Source of the DNA: Rickettsia bellii RML369-C
GTDB lineage: Bacteria; Pseudomonadota; Alphaproteobacteria; Rickettsiales; Rickettsiaceae
Length of the DNA: 64,000 nucleotides
Assembly: GCF_000012385.1 (NCBI RefSeq)
Contig: NC_007940.1
Coordinates: 930,001-994,000 of the forward strand
Direction of reading: 5' to 3'
The notes beneath the pieces are model-generated. The model saw only the letters and a program-made list of their open reading frames with translations, was not told where the DNA came from and searched no databases. Positions 29,753 to 39,430 of this stretch are shown here, in pieces (the first letter of the stretch is position 1; each line of letters begins with the position of its first letter). The position numbers and the translations under genes are program-made.

Positions 29753-30685
29753 TTACCCCATCACATACATAATAATCGATATAGTAACTACCGAGAAGAA
29801 AGTTGTAAATGTTATGATCGATGCCATCGAATCAGGATCGCCGCCAAGCTGACGTGATAAAACATAAGCAGTGCTTGCACAAGGCAGAGAGCTATATAAT
29901 ATCCCTACCGATTTATCTATCCCGCTAATTGACATCATCCATAGCACTACTACACTCACTAACGGAAAAGCAATTAACTTAACAAAGCTCGTAAATATTA
30001 TGCTATGTAAAAGCTCTTGTCTAATAGTAAAATTAAGCCCTGCCCCAACATTTAACATACCAATCGCTAAAGCAGCATTAGAAAGACTATCTAAAGTTTT
30101 CTTAAGACCTAAATGTAGTTCAAGGTTTGAATAATTAAAAACAAATCCTACTAAGCTTGCAATAATAAGCGGATTGCGTACGATTAGCTTGATCATTAAA
30201 ACAATACTAGTTCTAATGGTAGTAGTGACCGACTTATCAGGAACGTAATATGCAAAAATCATTACTGATAAAATATTGGTAAAAATAATCATGTAAGAAG
30301 AAATAACAGCAACTATAGAAAGACTGCTAGAGCCAAGCAAAGGACTGCCTGCCGCAAAGAAAATGTAGCTATTATAACGAATTGATCCTTGAAAAATAGA
30401 AGTGAATTCTATCTTATCAATATTGTATTTTCTTTGATAAATTATTAGACCTAAAGTAATAAGAAGAGTAGAAATAATAAGAGCGATTACTAACTTAATT
30501 ATTGATGTAACGCTTAAATCTGCTGTAGAGATATAGTTAAAAAGCATTGCAGGAAACAATACAAAATAGGATAATTTCTCTATGCCACGCCAAAATTCTT
30601 CTGAAGTTAGCCATTTATTTTTTATAATACTACCAAGTAAGGTAATTAAAAAAATCGGCAACGTACTGCAAAAAATATCATTCAT
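29753..30685 (-). CDS. AEC family permease (auxin efflux carrier-type)
   Basis: A 310-residue integral membrane protein with about ten hydrophobic segments. It begins MNDIFCSTLPIFLITLLGS and carries the C-terminal CASTAYVLSRQLGGDPDSMA motif typical of AEC transporters. Bacterial members export or import small carboxylates. Its place next to the malic enzyme gene hints at malate or another organic acid, but only as a guess. Confidence 0.85.
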   Translation of the reverse strand: MNDIFCSTLPIFLITLLGSIIKNKWLTSEEFWRGIEKLSYFVLFPAMLFNYISTADLSVTSIIKLVIALIISTLLITLGLIIYQRKYNIDKIEFTSIFQGSIRYNSYIFFAAGSPLLGSSSLSIVAVISSYMIIFTNILSVMIFAYYVPDKSVTTTIRTSIVLMIKLIVRNPLIIASLVGFVFNYSNLELHLGLKKTLDSLSNAALAIGMLNVGAGLNFTIRQELLHSIIFTSFVKLIAFPLVSVVVLWMMSISGIDKSVGILYSSLPCASTAYVLSRQLGGDPDSMASIITFTTFFSVVTISIIMYVMG

Positions 30686-30724
30686 TTGTTAACAATTTAT
30701 ACTTTTAGTATCTACCGCAAGTCC

Positions 30725-30832
30725 TGTCATCCCGTGGCTTGTCCACGGGATCCAGCATAAAGTGAGATAAATCGAGCTTTTTATATTTGTACTTTTTATT
30801 ACTGGATCCCGTGGACAAGCCACGGGATGACA
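30725..30832. repeat. Palindromic element, CCCGTGGCTTGTCCACGGG type
   Basis: The arms TGTCATCCCGTGGCTTGTCC... and ...GGACAAGCCACGGGATGACA match exactly for about 32 bases. The middle holds AAAGTGAGATAAATCGAGC. It lies between lysS and the AEC gene. A close copy is at 37365-37473. Confidence 0.85.
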
Positions 30833-30886
30833 CCGAAGACACTTTTTAACCTGCACAACAATTTTTACGCAGGAAACATAACTCCT

Positions 30887-32455
30887 CTATAATTTCTCTT
30901 CAATCAACTTCATAGTTTCGCTTATACCATAAAGCTTTATGAAAGTGCCAAGCCTTGGACCATCGCTTTGCCCAAGTAATATTTGGTATAAATCTTTGAA
31001 ATAATCACGCAGATTTTCATATCCGGCTTTCATGCCGATATCATAAATTCCTTTTTGGATGCTTTCCGCTTCTATTTGCTCAGGTAGACCTTTTAACATA
31101 TCTAAAATATCTTGCAAAATAGCTTTATGCTTCTCAGACGGAGCTAAATATGATTTATGTGCTTTAACAAAATCATTATAATATCTTATAGCAAATTCTG
31201 CTAAGTGGTCAAGATAAGGACTATTATTTGGCATCGCTTTTGGTTCATATCTGCTAATAAAACCCCAAAGTACCGACTTATCGGACGGATTACACACAGA
31301 AGTTAGGTTCAATAATAGCGAGTAAGTAATACCAAAAGTCTCAATTTTAGGCACATTTCCATGATGAATATGATAAACCGGATTTGCAAAACGCTTTGTT
31401 CTATCTTCTTCTAAATGATATTTTTGATTAAAGGTAATATATTCATCAACATTTTTAGGAATTACATCAAAAAACAATCTCTTAGCCCTAGTAGGATTTT
31501 GGTACATAAACAAAGCCATACTTTCAACAGGGGCATATTTAAGCCAATCATCAACGCTAATACTATTGCCTTTTGACTTTGATATTTTTTCACCATTTTC
31601 GTCTAAGAATAGCTCATAACATAATTGTACCGGCGGCTTTTCACCTAAGATTCGGCAAATCTCAGAGTAAAGTCGACCATTTGCTAAATGGTCTTTCCCG
31701 TACATTTCATAATCAACTTTTAAAGCTGCCCAACGCATACCGAAATCCGGCTTCCACTGCAATTTACAATGACCTTTTGTTACAGGTACTTCTATTGTCT
31801 CACCGTTTTCATCTTTATAAGTTATTGTACCAAGTTTTGCATCCCATTTATGTATAGGTACTTGCAGTACCTTGCCAGTTTTTGGACAAATAGGCATGAA
31901 AGGTGAATAGGTAGCTTTCCGCTCTTCTCTAAAAGTCGGTAGCATCAGCTCCATTATTTCGTCATATTTTTCAAGCACTCTTATCAGCATTTCATCAAAC
32001 ATCCCTGCTTTATACATTTCCGTGCTGCTATAAAATTCATACTCAAAACCAAATTTATCAAGGAATGAGCGGAGTTTTGCATTCATATAATGCCCATAGC
32101 TTTCACATTCGCCGAAAGGATCAGGAATAGAGGTTAGCGGCATATCCATATATCCGGCTACCATTTCAGGATTTGGGATATTACTCGGCACTTTACGCAA
32201 GCCATCCATATCATCAGAAAAGCAGATCAGCTTAGTCTTTATATTAGATAATTGTTCAAACGCTTTCTGCACCATTACCATACGGGCATTTTCACCAAAA
32301 GTCCCAATATGCGGCAGCCCTGATGGACCATAGCCTGTTTCAAACAATACATAACCTTTTTCAGGAGTTTTGCCGTTTAAGCTATCTAGTATTTTTTTAG
32401 CCTCTTCAAAAGGCCAAGCTTTTGACTTTATTGCATCTTCCAAAATTTCCGACAT
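30887..32455 (-). CDS. lysS: Class I lysyl-tRNA synthetase
   Basis: This enzyme charges tRNA-Lys. It is the class I (archaeal-type) enzyme, not the usual bacterial class II. The 522-residue protein has the HIGH-type motif [15 protein letters not shown] near residue 41 and the KMSKS-type motif KISKSKGNS near residue 293. The two CxxC-free middle domains and an alpha-helical C-terminus are as in the family. Rickettsia and several other alphaproteobacteria are known to use class I LysRS. It is alone on the minus strand, divergent from dsbB. Confidence 0.95.
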   Translation of the reverse strand: MSEILEDAIKSKAWPFEEAKKILDSLNGKTPEKGYVLFETGYGPSGLPHIGTFGENARMVMVQKAFEQLSNIKTKLICFSDDMDGLRKVPSNIPNPEMVAGYMDMPLTSIPDPFGECESYGHYMNAKLRSFLDKFGFEYEFYSSTEMYKAGMFDEMLIRVLEKYDEIMELMLPTFREERKATYSPFMPICPKTGKVLQVPIHKWDAKLGTITYKDENGETIEVPVTKGHCKLQWKPDFGMRWAALKVDYEMYGKDHLANGRLYSEICRILGEKPPVQLCYELFLDENGEKISKSKGNSISVDDWLKYAPVESMALFMYQNPTRAKRLFFDVIPKNVDEYITFNQKYHLEEDRTKRFANPVYHIHHGNVPKIETFGITYSLLLNLTSVCNPSDKSVLWGFISRYEPKAMPNNSPYLDHLAEFAIRYYNDFVKAHKSYLAPSEKHKAILQDILDMLKGLPEQIEAESIQKGIYDIGMKAGYENLRDYFKDLYQILLGQSDGPRLGTFIKLYGISETMKLIEEKL

Positions 32456-32611
32456 TTATTTTTCTTACACTTGTAATTAATTATCAGTGACAATATACTA
32501 TATTTAGCTAATTGTAAAATTTAATTGTTATTCCCAGCAATGGTTTGTTACATAACTCTTATGTCATTCCCGGGTAGCATTGTTGCATAGATCGAAAAAC
32601 GTCCTAAGGTA

Positions 32612-32640
32612 GTCATCCCGTGGCTTGTCCACGGGATGAC
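32612..32640. repeat. Short perfect palindrome upstream of dsbB
   Basis: GTCATCCCGTGG and CCACGGGATGAC arms flank CTTGT. Further out lie ATTCCCGGGTAGCATTGTTG (left) and CAATGCCTCCACAGGATGGCA (right), which look like remains of an outer element. It sits in the divergent lysS-dsbB gap. Confidence 0.75.
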
Positions 32641-32702
32641 AAGTGTGCAATGCCTCCACAGGATGGCACTGTTTGACAATACAAAAACTATAAAATAAAA
32701 AT

Positions 32703-33224
32703 ATGCCATTTAATACCATCATAAACTACATAAGAAAAGACAGCTATAAAATGCTGCATATAGGCTTAATTGCGATTTCTATAACGGCTCTTGCTACAGC
32801 TTATTTTGCTGAGTATATATTGCGTTATGCCCCCTGCCCTTTATGCGTTTACGAAAGATTTCCTTATCTAACATTAATAAAAATTTGTCTAACTGCTTTA
32901 ATTATTAGGCAATTAAGTAAATATACTTTAGTATTTATTTTCTTAACACTACTTAGTTCATGTATATTATCAACCTATCATAGTATGGTGGAGCGAGGAA
33001 TAGTTCAGCCAAGCAGTCTTTGTTCATCTATGATCCGCTTCCCAAAAGGCTTATCTATTGAGCATATTAGACAGATGCTTTATTCACAGCCAATAACTTC
33101 CTGCACCAAACCGGCAATTAAGCTTTTAGGCATTTCCATGACGGAATACAATTTACTCCTAAATCTCGGTCTTTTAATCGGATTGTTAATTGTTTGGCTT
33201 TATCCTAAAGAATCTTCATTATGA
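32703..33224 (+). CDS. dsbB: Disulfide bond formation protein DsbB
   Basis: DsbB reoxidises the periplasmic disulfide-making enzyme (DsbA type) and passes electrons to quinone. The 173-residue membrane protein has four hydrophobic segments. The first redox pair is APCPLCVYERF near residue 45. The second periplasmic cysteine pair is seen as SSLCSS and TSCTK. Length is normal. It is followed, with an ATGA overlap, by a tiny membrane peptide ORF. Confidence 0.9.
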   Translation: MPFNTIINYIRKDSYKMLHIGLIAISITALATAYFAEYILRYAPCPLCVYERFPYLTLIKICLTALIIRQLSKYTLVFIFLTLLSSCILSTYHSMVERGIVQPSSLCSSMIRFPKGLSIEHIRQMLYSQPITSCTKPAIKLLGISMTEYNLLLNLGLLIGLLIVWLYPKESSL

Positions 33225-33295
33225 AGCTGTATTTACTGATATTAATTGCAATAATACTAGATTTGATCTATTTTAAATTTAGAATTATTTTTTAA
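33221..33295 (+). CDS. Tiny membrane peptide overlapping dsbB
   Basis: A 24-residue ORF starts within the dsbB stop (ATGA) and encodes a single hydrophobic helix, MKLYLLILIAIILDLIYFKF. The overlap favours translational coupling, and the composition is that of a one-pass membrane peptide. It could equally be a chance ORF. I know of no named family for it. Confidence 0.35.
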   Translation: MKLYLLILIAIILDLIYFKFRIIF

Positions 33296-33304
33296 AGTAA
33301 TATT

Positions 33305-33628
33305 ATGAATCAAAACCCATCCAGTCAATTAACTTATTCATTGGCAGAAAATGCTGTTCTTACAACACAACTTGCCTTAGCAGATATTGAATTAAAAAAA
33401 GCTGACGAAAGATTAAGAGAAGTCGAAGCTAAAGAAAAACAACTTGCAATAGAAAGAGAAGCTTAAAAAGATGAATTAGAAGCATAAAAAAGTCTTTATA
33501 ATACCCTAACATCCCTTCTTACTGAATACAAAGAAATAGACCTAGTTGAAGTAAAACCTGAAGAAGCATTTAGAAAACTTCTTGGTAGGCATGCTCCAGA
33601 TTTTCTAGACCCAAACACAGGAGAATAG
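33305..33628 (+). pseudogene. Coiled-coil hypothetical gene with two in-frame TAA codons
   Basis: The frame reads 108 codons from ATG to the final TAG, with TAA at 33464-33466 and 33485-33487. Without the stops it is a smooth Lys/Glu-rich coiled coil (ELKKADERLREVEAKEKQLA) followed by YKEIDLVEVKPEEAFRKLLG and DPNTGE. Both stops sit where Gln (CAA) would fit. The product as sequenced is only 53 residues. The coding character continues unbroken past both stops, which points to recent nonsense mutations or suppression. Confidence 0.6.
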
Positions 33629-33638
33629 TTGTTATATT

Positions 33639-34367
33639 TTACCCTAATATCTTTTTCAATTCTTTCATAGAAAAAGCCGGTGGTTTTAGGTAGTCTTGTG
33701 CTACCTTACCATTGTCTAAAACTATAAGTCTTTTTCCGTAATTTACAGCATCTTCCAAATTATGTGTGATCATTACGGCAGTTATTTTATGCTCATCAAT
33801 AATCTCTGCCGTTTTTTTCATCACTTCATGCGAAGCTTTAGGGTCAAGGCTTGCAGTATGTTCATCTAGAAATAATATTTTAGGCGGATGAGAAATAGCT
33901 AGTGCCAGCAATATAAGCTGTTTCTCCCCACCGGAAAAATTACTAAGTGGCTGCGTTAGACGTGACAAAAAATGCTTAGATTTCGATAAACCGATAAGCT
34001 CTAATACTTCCACATCTGTTTTACGCTCATTTGCTGGAAAGCGGCTCTCCCATAGGGTAATATTTTCTTCTAATGTTAACTCCGAAAACAATCTATCTTC
34101 TGCTTTTTGGGTTATAGTTAGCAACATATTAGCTTTTTGCAATTGCGGTAATTTATCAATTCGCATTTGATCTAAAAACACCTGCCCGCTAGTCGGCTTT
34201 AAATAACCTGCTAGAATTTTGGTTAAAGTAGATTTACCGCTGCCATTAGTCCCAAGCACTACAACAAACTCTTCTTCGGCAATATTTAAAGTAGTTTCCG
34301 ATATTATCGGCTCATTACGCTCTTTTACTTTAAACTGCACTTTCTCAGCATATAAATAAGGTTTCAT
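33639..34367 (-). CDS. ABC transporter ATP-binding protein
   Basis: A 242-residue ATPase subunit. Walker A is VLGTNGSGKSTLTKIL (near residue 38), the ABC signature is LSNFSGGEKQLILLAL, Walker B is ILFLDEHTASLDPKA, and the switch His is in VMITHNLEDAV. Its start overlaps the permease stop by four bases, so it is coupled to it. It would power import by the upstream permease and binding protein. The type resembles the uncharacterised family found with PF04392 binding proteins. Confidence 0.92.
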   Translation of the reverse strand: MKPYLYAEKVQFKVKERNEPIISETTLNIAEEEFVVVLGTNGSGKSTLTKILAGYLKPTSGQVFLDQMRIDKLPQLQKANMLLTITQKAEDRLFSELTLEENITLWESRFPANERKTDVEVLELIGLSKSKHFLSRLTQPLSNFSGGEKQLILLALAISHPPKILFLDEHTASLDPKASHEVMKKTAEIIDEHKITAVMITHNLEDAVNYGKRLIVLDNGKVAQDYLKPPAFSMKELKKILG

Positions 34368-35203
34368 ACATTCTCTCTTTTCACAGAACGAAGCGAAATA
34401 AATAGCACTATTCCTAAGATAAGCTTAAGATTTATAGGATCAATACCGACGCGGAGTAAAATACTTAAATTGATAAAATAAAATAATATGCCTATAAAAC
34501 AGGAAAATATTTCTTTAAAAGCATTAAAGCTATTATTACGAATTAAGATATGCCGCCCTATAACTATTGCACCGATACCAACAAGTGCTACCCCAAAACC
34601 CATATTAATATCGGCAAAACCGTTTACTTGTGCCGATATAGTACCAGTTAATGCAGCAAGTGCGTTACTTATGCTAAGCCCAAGCGTACGATAGAATTCG
34701 GCAGGCTTTCCTAAAATAGCAAGCAAATCTTTATTAAACCCAAATGCTCTAAGCATTAAACCTAATCGCCCTTTTAATAAAATTACTACCGCAAATATCA
34801 CAATAATATTTGTTATCATCAAAGGTAATAACCAATTTTCAGTATTAAATATAGTTAGTAAGCTCGGCATCCCAAGAGTCGATATATTAGGACGCTGCAT
34901 AATCTGCAAATTAACCGAATAAAGCATAAAGCTGGCAAGTATTCCCGCTATAAGGCTATTAACACGGTTATTCTTCTGCATAAAGCTTACTATAACACCG
35001 ATAACGCCCCCTGCTATTACGGCAAGTATTAATGCCGGAAATAGTCCAAATGAAAGAAATTTAGCAAACACTGCCGCACCTAATACATATGTTCCATCTA
35101 CAGTTAAATCGGTAATTTTCAAAATCCTGTAGCTGATATATATGCCTAAAATAAGCGGCAACATTATCAAAGATTGCTCAAGAGCAGTAACTAAAAGATT
35201 CAT
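34364..35203 (-). CDS. ABC transporter permease
   Basis: A 279-residue membrane protein with eight or nine hydrophobic segments, of the branched-chain amino acid/LivH-like permease type (ITDLTVDGTYVLGAAV, GFADINMGFGVALVGIGAIV). It lies between the binding protein gene (four-base gap) and the ATPase gene (four-base overlap). Together these form a complete importer. From memory, relatives have been linked to tryptophan or other amino acid uptake in other bacteria; the substrate here is unknown. Confidence 0.88.
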   Translation of the reverse strand: MNLLVTALEQSLIMLPLILGIYISYRILKITDLTVDGTYVLGAAVFAKFLSFGLFPALILAVIAGGVIGVIVSFMQKNNRVNSLIAGILASFMLYSVNLQIMQRPNISTLGMPSLLTIFNTENWLLPLMITNIIVIFAVVILLKGRLGLMLRAFGFNKDLLAILGKPAEFYRTLGLSISNALAALTGTISAQVNGFADINMGFGVALVGIGAIVIGRHILIRNNSFNAFKEIFSCFIGILFYFINLSILLRVGIDPINLKLILGIVLFISLRSVKRENV

Positions 35204-35207
35204 TATA

Positions 35208-36125
35208 TTACTCTTCCAACTCTTTTCTGTTAAAAGGAAGAGCTGCTAAATTTTCCTTGGTAAGAATTTTTTGTTTGATAAAGGATTTGAGATTAACAAA
35301 TAAAGTTAGCTCATCCATATTTTGAAACGGAATATCTTTAGGGGCTATTGATTCTAAAATTTGCTTTGCCTGATTGCCTACTTTGAAGCCTATATCTTTT
35401 TCTTGCACCCCTACCGCAATGGTTGCTCCGCTAATTACCGACCCTTCATCCGAGGCAATAATAGGAATATTTCGTTTAAATGCTTCTTGTTTTAAAATAT
35501 TTATACCGCTAACTATTAAATGATCTTTTAAAATCACAAAGCATTGGGTATTTTCGGGAGTATTCTTTACAGCTACCGATAAGTCATTTAAGTTTTGTAC
35601 CATTTTAAAGTTTAACGAAATATTATTTTTCTTCGCATAACTTTTCGTTGCTTCTACTTCTGAAATAACTTTTTCGCTGCTGCTATAAATTAAGGTAATG
35701 TTCCGTAAAAATGCTAACTTGCTAATGATACTGGTAATTTTTATTTCATCATTAACACCAGTAACCAAGGGAAGATTTTTATTGTCAATCTCAGCTGCCG
35801 CACAAACAATCGGCTTATTAGGGATATGTGAAATTACAGTTTGGCAAGCAGATGTACCGATCGGAATTATTACGTCAATATCTTGATCTTTAAGCTGCTT
35901 TATGATAGCAAGTAAAATATTAGAATCGGCATGGGCATTTTTTACTATAATTTTTGCATCTATAGCTTTAAGTGATTCTTCAATGCCTGCTACGATTTGA
36001 GTCATTGCTGCATGTTCAAGCGGAACAATAACAGCGATGTTTTTTTGAGTCGCATAAATTGATAAAGTGAAAAATAATGAAAATAAAAGAGAGAAAGCTC
36101 TTAAGAAAAGATTAAGGGATGACAT
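35208..36125 (-). CDS. ABC transporter substrate-binding protein (PF04392 type)
   Basis: First gene of the importer operon. I choose the ATG at 36125 (MSSLNLFLRAFSLLFSLFFT) because an AGGA lies seven bases upstream and a normal signal peptide begins there; the frame is open for 16 more codons upstream. Cleavage is likely after a segment ending in IYA. The mature part has the two-lobe features of this family (IAVIVPLEHAAMTQIVAGIE, IIPIGTSACQTV, PIIASDEGSVISGATIAVGV). It should bind the ligand in the periplasm. Confidence 0.85.
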   Translation of the reverse strand: MSSLNLFLRAFSLLFSLFFTLSIYATQKNIAVIVPLEHAAMTQIVAGIEESLKAIDAKIIVKNAHADSNILLAIIKQLKDQDIDVIIPIGTSACQTVISHIPNKPIVCAAAEIDNKNLPLVTGVNDEIKITSIISKLAFLRNITLIYSSSEKVISEVEATKSYAKKNNISLNFKMVQNLNDLSVAVKNTPENTQCFVILKDHLIVSGINILKQEAFKRNIPIIASDEGSVISGATIAVGVQEKDIGFKVGNQAKQILESIAPKDIPFQNMDELTLFVNLKSFIKQKILTKENLAALPFNRKELEE

Positions 36126-36390
36126 TTTAATATCCTGTATTAAGTTATAATTTAATAATTGAGCAGTGGGCATAATACGCCCATAACGTAAAAATATTAT
36201 CTACGCCAACGCCAATTTTGTATTAAACTAATAACTTTCAAAGATATCATAAATAATTTAACATATTATTTTGTATTCTAATTACTAGCAGTATTTTAAT
36301 ATTTTGTCAATAGTTGGTCCTTGGTTGTGGCTTGACATTACTACCATAAGCCATTATCTTAAATGAGAAATTTATAAAAAGGATTTTATT

Positions 36391-36582
36391 ATGAAATATT
36401 TAGTAATTTTATTTGCTGCTTTGACTTTAATTGGCTGTTCTAATCAAAAAAACACTAAGTCAAAAGAAGTAATGCAAGCTGATGGTGATCCAAGCTATGC
36501 TATCATGAGAACAGTCAACGATACTAATAGAAATATTGCTAGTACTGTTTCAACAGTGCCAAATCCTCCAGCTTCTAGATAA
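36391..36582 (+). CDS. Small predicted lipoprotein
   Basis: A 63-residue protein with a lipobox: MKYLVILFAALTLIGCSNQK, lipidated Cys at residue 16. The rest is short, polar and ends in VPNPPASR. An AAAAGGA lies upstream of the ATG. It overlaps the yaaA start by one base (TAATG), so the two are co-translated. No function is evident; a small envelope lipoprotein is likely. Confidence 0.75.
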   Translation: MKYLVILFAALTLIGCSNQKNTKSKEVMQADGDPSYAIMRTVNDTNRNIASTVSTVPNPPASR

Positions 36583-37328
36583 TGCTTACTATTATCTCAT
36601 CCGCTAAAACTCTTAATTTTGAGCTGATAGCTTTCAAAGGGGAGCTAACCTCCCCTGCTTTTCCTAAAATAACAAATCAACTACTTGCTATAGTTAAAAA
36701 TTATTCTGAAGTTCAGCTATCTAAAACTATGGATATTAGCGAGAAATTGGCACATCTAAATAAAGAAAGATTTCAAAATTTTGAAAAGCAAGACAGCAAA
36801 GCAGCTATTTTTGCTTATGCAGGAGATGTTTTTAACAATATACAATCAAAAAATTTAAGCGAAGATGCAGTAAATTTTTTACAATCGCATTTGCTTATCA
36901 TATCAGGGCTATATGGAGCTTTAAAGCCGCTCGATGCTATCAAACCTTATAGGCTTGAGATGGCAGCAAAGCTAAATGAAATAAACGATTTAAGTAAATT
37001 CTGGCAAGATGAGATCACAAATTATATTAACCATACGCTTGAGCATCATAAACATAAATATCTACTCAATCTTGCATCACAGGAATATTCATCTGTGCTA
37101 AATCAGGATAAGTTAAAATATCCTATAATTAATATTCATTTTAAAGAAAATAGAAACGGTAAGTTAGCAACTATTGGGATAAATGCTAAAAAAGCTCGTG
37201 GGAATATGGTAAATTTTATTGCCAATAATCTAATCGACTCCCCTGATCTACTTAAAGAATTTTCGTATTTGGGTTATAAATATAGCTCTAAAGATTCATT
37301 AAATAATGATTTAGTATTTGTGAAATAG
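36582..37328 (+). CDS. yaaA: Peroxide stress protein YaaA (DUF328)
   Basis: A 248-residue member of the YaaA family, which in E. coli lowers free iron during peroxide stress. The N-terminal MLTIISSAKTLNFE, the middle SGLYGALKPLDAIKPYRLEM and the C-terminal KKARGNMVNFIANN are the conserved blocks. Length fits. It is coupled to the small lipoprotein gene. It would act in the cytoplasm, probably by DNA or iron binding. Confidence 0.92.
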   Translation: MLTIISSAKTLNFELIAFKGELTSPAFPKITNQLLAIVKNYSEVQLSKTMDISEKLAHLNKERFQNFEKQDSKAAIFAYAGDVFNNIQSKNLSEDAVNFLQSHLLIISGLYGALKPLDAIKPYRLEMAAKLNEINDLSKFWQDEITNYINHTLEHHKHKYLLNLASQEYSSVLNQDKLKYPIINIHFKENRNGKLATIGINAKKARGNMVNFIANNLIDSPDLLKEFSYLGYKYSSKDSLNNDLVFVK

Positions 37329-37364
37329 GGATCTTTTCCGTCATTGCGAGGAAAAGCAACTTTG

Positions 37365-37473
37365 GTGTCATCCCGTGGCTTGTCCACGGAATCTAGTATA
37401 AAGCGAGAGAAATCGAGCTTTTCATGTTTGTATTTTTATAACTGGATCCCGTGGACAAGCCACGGGATGACAC
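37365..37473. repeat. Palindromic element, CCCGTGG type
   Basis: GTGTCATCCCGTGGCTTGTC... and ...GACAAGCCACGGGATGACAC are the arms. The core AAAGCGAGAGAAATCGAGC matches the copies at 2649 and 30725. The gap 37329-37578 otherwise holds CGTCATTGCGAGG and CCACGAGGTGACA debris and no gene. Confidence 0.85.
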
Positions 37474-37578
37474 TGAGGACATTTTTCAAGCCATGCAACA
37501 ACATCGATCAAGTTGCGGGATGAAGGGAAAAACTAATCCACGCAGGCAATGCCACCACGAGGTGACAGAGATGAAAAG

Positions 37579-38223
37579 TTAAATAGAGCAGGCATTGCTA
37601 CTATAATCATCATCCTCACGGATAAATTTTTGCTTTACCTTAGAGTTATTATTATAAGGTTTATTATTTTTAACTGGTGCTACAGGTTCATAGTTTGAAA
37701 CTGGAGGTACATAATTTTGATTTGCTGTTGCATTTGGGCAAGTATATTTTGATATATCACGCTTAGTTTCTCTTAGCATTGCCTTTATCTGGTCTAGCTC
37801 TTCTTGCATTTTTCTTTCTTTATCGGTATTATCCTTTCTAACTTTTTTATTAGCTTTACTTAAAGTCATATCATCATCGTCTGAAGATTCACCTGATTCA
37901 GCTTTATATTTTTCCATATCTCGTCTAATCATTTTAAGATATATCTCACGATTTCTTTTGACGGGATCAATTTGCTCCCCTCTTAAAGGATTATCATAAT
38001 CATCATCGTCATCCTCTGGATCGTCAAGATTATCTTCAACTATATTCTTTTTAGCTAAACTAATATATTTATTATTATATAAAGGTTTTCTTTTACCACC
38101 TTTAAAACCTTTACTATCAACTAACCTATTATTTGCGGATTTTTGGAAGTAACCTCTAAAGCTATCAGTACAACCTGATAGCACAAAAACACCTAAAAAT
38201 AATATTATAATTTTTTTCAACAT
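37579..38223 (-). CDS. Predicted lipoprotein, acidic and low-complexity
   Basis: A 214-residue protein with signal and lipobox [20 protein letters not shown] (Cys at 18). After a basic stretch comes a strongly acidic [13 protein letters not shown] segment (about residues 68-80) and then Lys/Arg/Glu helices and a Pro/Asn-rich tail. It is the last gene of the long minus-strand run that contains murG and ftsW, but is separated from murG by 136 bases. Function unknown. Confidence 0.75.
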   Translation of the reverse strand: MLKKIIILFLGVFVLSGCTDSFRGYFQKSANNRLVDSKGFKGGKRKPLYNNKYISLAKKNIVEDNLDDPEDDDDDYDNPLRGEQIDPVKRNREIYLKMIRRDMEKYKAESGESSDDDDMTLSKANKKVRKDNTDKERKMQEELDQIKAMLRETKRDISKYTCPNATANQNYVPPVSNYEPVAPVKNNKPYNNNSKVKQKFIREDDDYSSNACSI

Positions 38224-38359
38224 ATATTATTCCAAAACTTCAATTAGATTTATTTATATAACTTGACAAATTATCTTTAAAAACAAGCCATATGAAAAAG
38301 TCTATTATGATTAATGCCACATAATAATCAAACTTGCAAGAATAAAGAGCTTATATTGT

Positions 38360-39430
38360 TTAAATTAGCTCTTCTATTAGGTTACTTAGCAACTTATGCC
38401 CCTCTTTTCTTCTTTTTAATAGATTTTTCGAAGTATTTTCTAGTATCTTTGGATTACTTATTAGCTCGAATATTTTCTCAGCTAATTTTTCACTTGATAT
38501 ATCATCTTGCTTCATACACCAACCACATTTCTCATCTTCTAATAATTTTGCATTATGATATTGGTGATTATCGGCAGCACTTGGCAGTGGAATAAAAATT
38601 GCTGGCAACCCTATATAAGTCAGCTCTTCTATAGTAGATGCTCCTGCTCTTGAAATCACTAAATCAGTATTTTTATATTGATTTGCCATATTATCAAAAA
38701 ATTCAGCTAATTCGTAATTAATATTTAAATTTGAGTATATATTTTTTATTTTTACTTGATCGTCAAGTGCTGCTTGCTGAGTTATATGCAGTTTAAGATT
38801 TGGCTGCTTTTGCATTAAAGCTTTGATGCTTTCAGGTATTAACTCTGAAAATAATTTAGCTCCTTGACTACCGCCAAAGATAAAAATTTTAAAGGTACGG
38901 TCTTTGTCATTCCGTCGCTTGACCACCGAATCCAAGCCTCTAATATTCTTTCTAACTATCCCGCCAGTAACTACTGTTCTATTCTTTACAACTACAGGCA
39001 AGTTTTTAGTATTTTTATAAGAAATTGCTATTTTCTTAGCAAAATTTGCAAAAAATCTATTAACCTTTCCAAGATAAGAATTCTGCTCATGAATTACAAT
39101 CGGCACTCTTAGAAAAATTGCTGCAAACATTGAAGCAACAACCGGATAACCACCAAACCCTACTACGGCAGAGGGAGAAAGGCTAAATAACAATTTAATA
39201 GCTTTAAAAATAGCAAGCGATAATAGCGGCAAGAATAATAAAATATTTTTTGGTCGTTTTAAATCTATAACATGAAAAATTAATCCTGCATCATGATTTA
39301 TATACTTCTCACACCTTAAATCAGTAATAAAATGAACTTCATATTTTCTTTTTATTAACTCCTCCCCAAGAGCGACTGCCGGGAAGAAATGACCGCCTGT
39401 TCCACCTGCCACTAAAACTATCTTTTTCAT
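38360..39430 (-). CDS. murG: UDP-GlcNAc:lipid I N-acetylglucosamine transferase MurG
   Basis: MurG adds GlcNAc to lipid I to make lipid II, on the inner face of the membrane. The 356-residue protein has [17 protein letters not shown] at the N-terminus, [44 protein letters not shown], and [20 protein letters not shown] (family signature). Around residues 165-176 the chain is encoded by a piece of a palindromic repeat, inserted in frame between TGGIVRKN and FKIFIFGG, in the linker between the two domains. Its ATG overlaps the ftsW stop by four bases. Confidence 0.95.
38901..38937. repeat. Palindromic repeat fragment inside murG
   Basis: TTTGTCATTCCGTCGCTTGA followed by CCACCGAATCCAAG resembles the left arm of the dispersed elements. 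It is kept in frame and encodes about [12 protein letters not shown] on the minus strand. It lies in the MurG interdomain linker, a site that can tolerate extra residues. In-frame palindromic elements are known in Rickettsia proteins. Confidence 0.65.
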
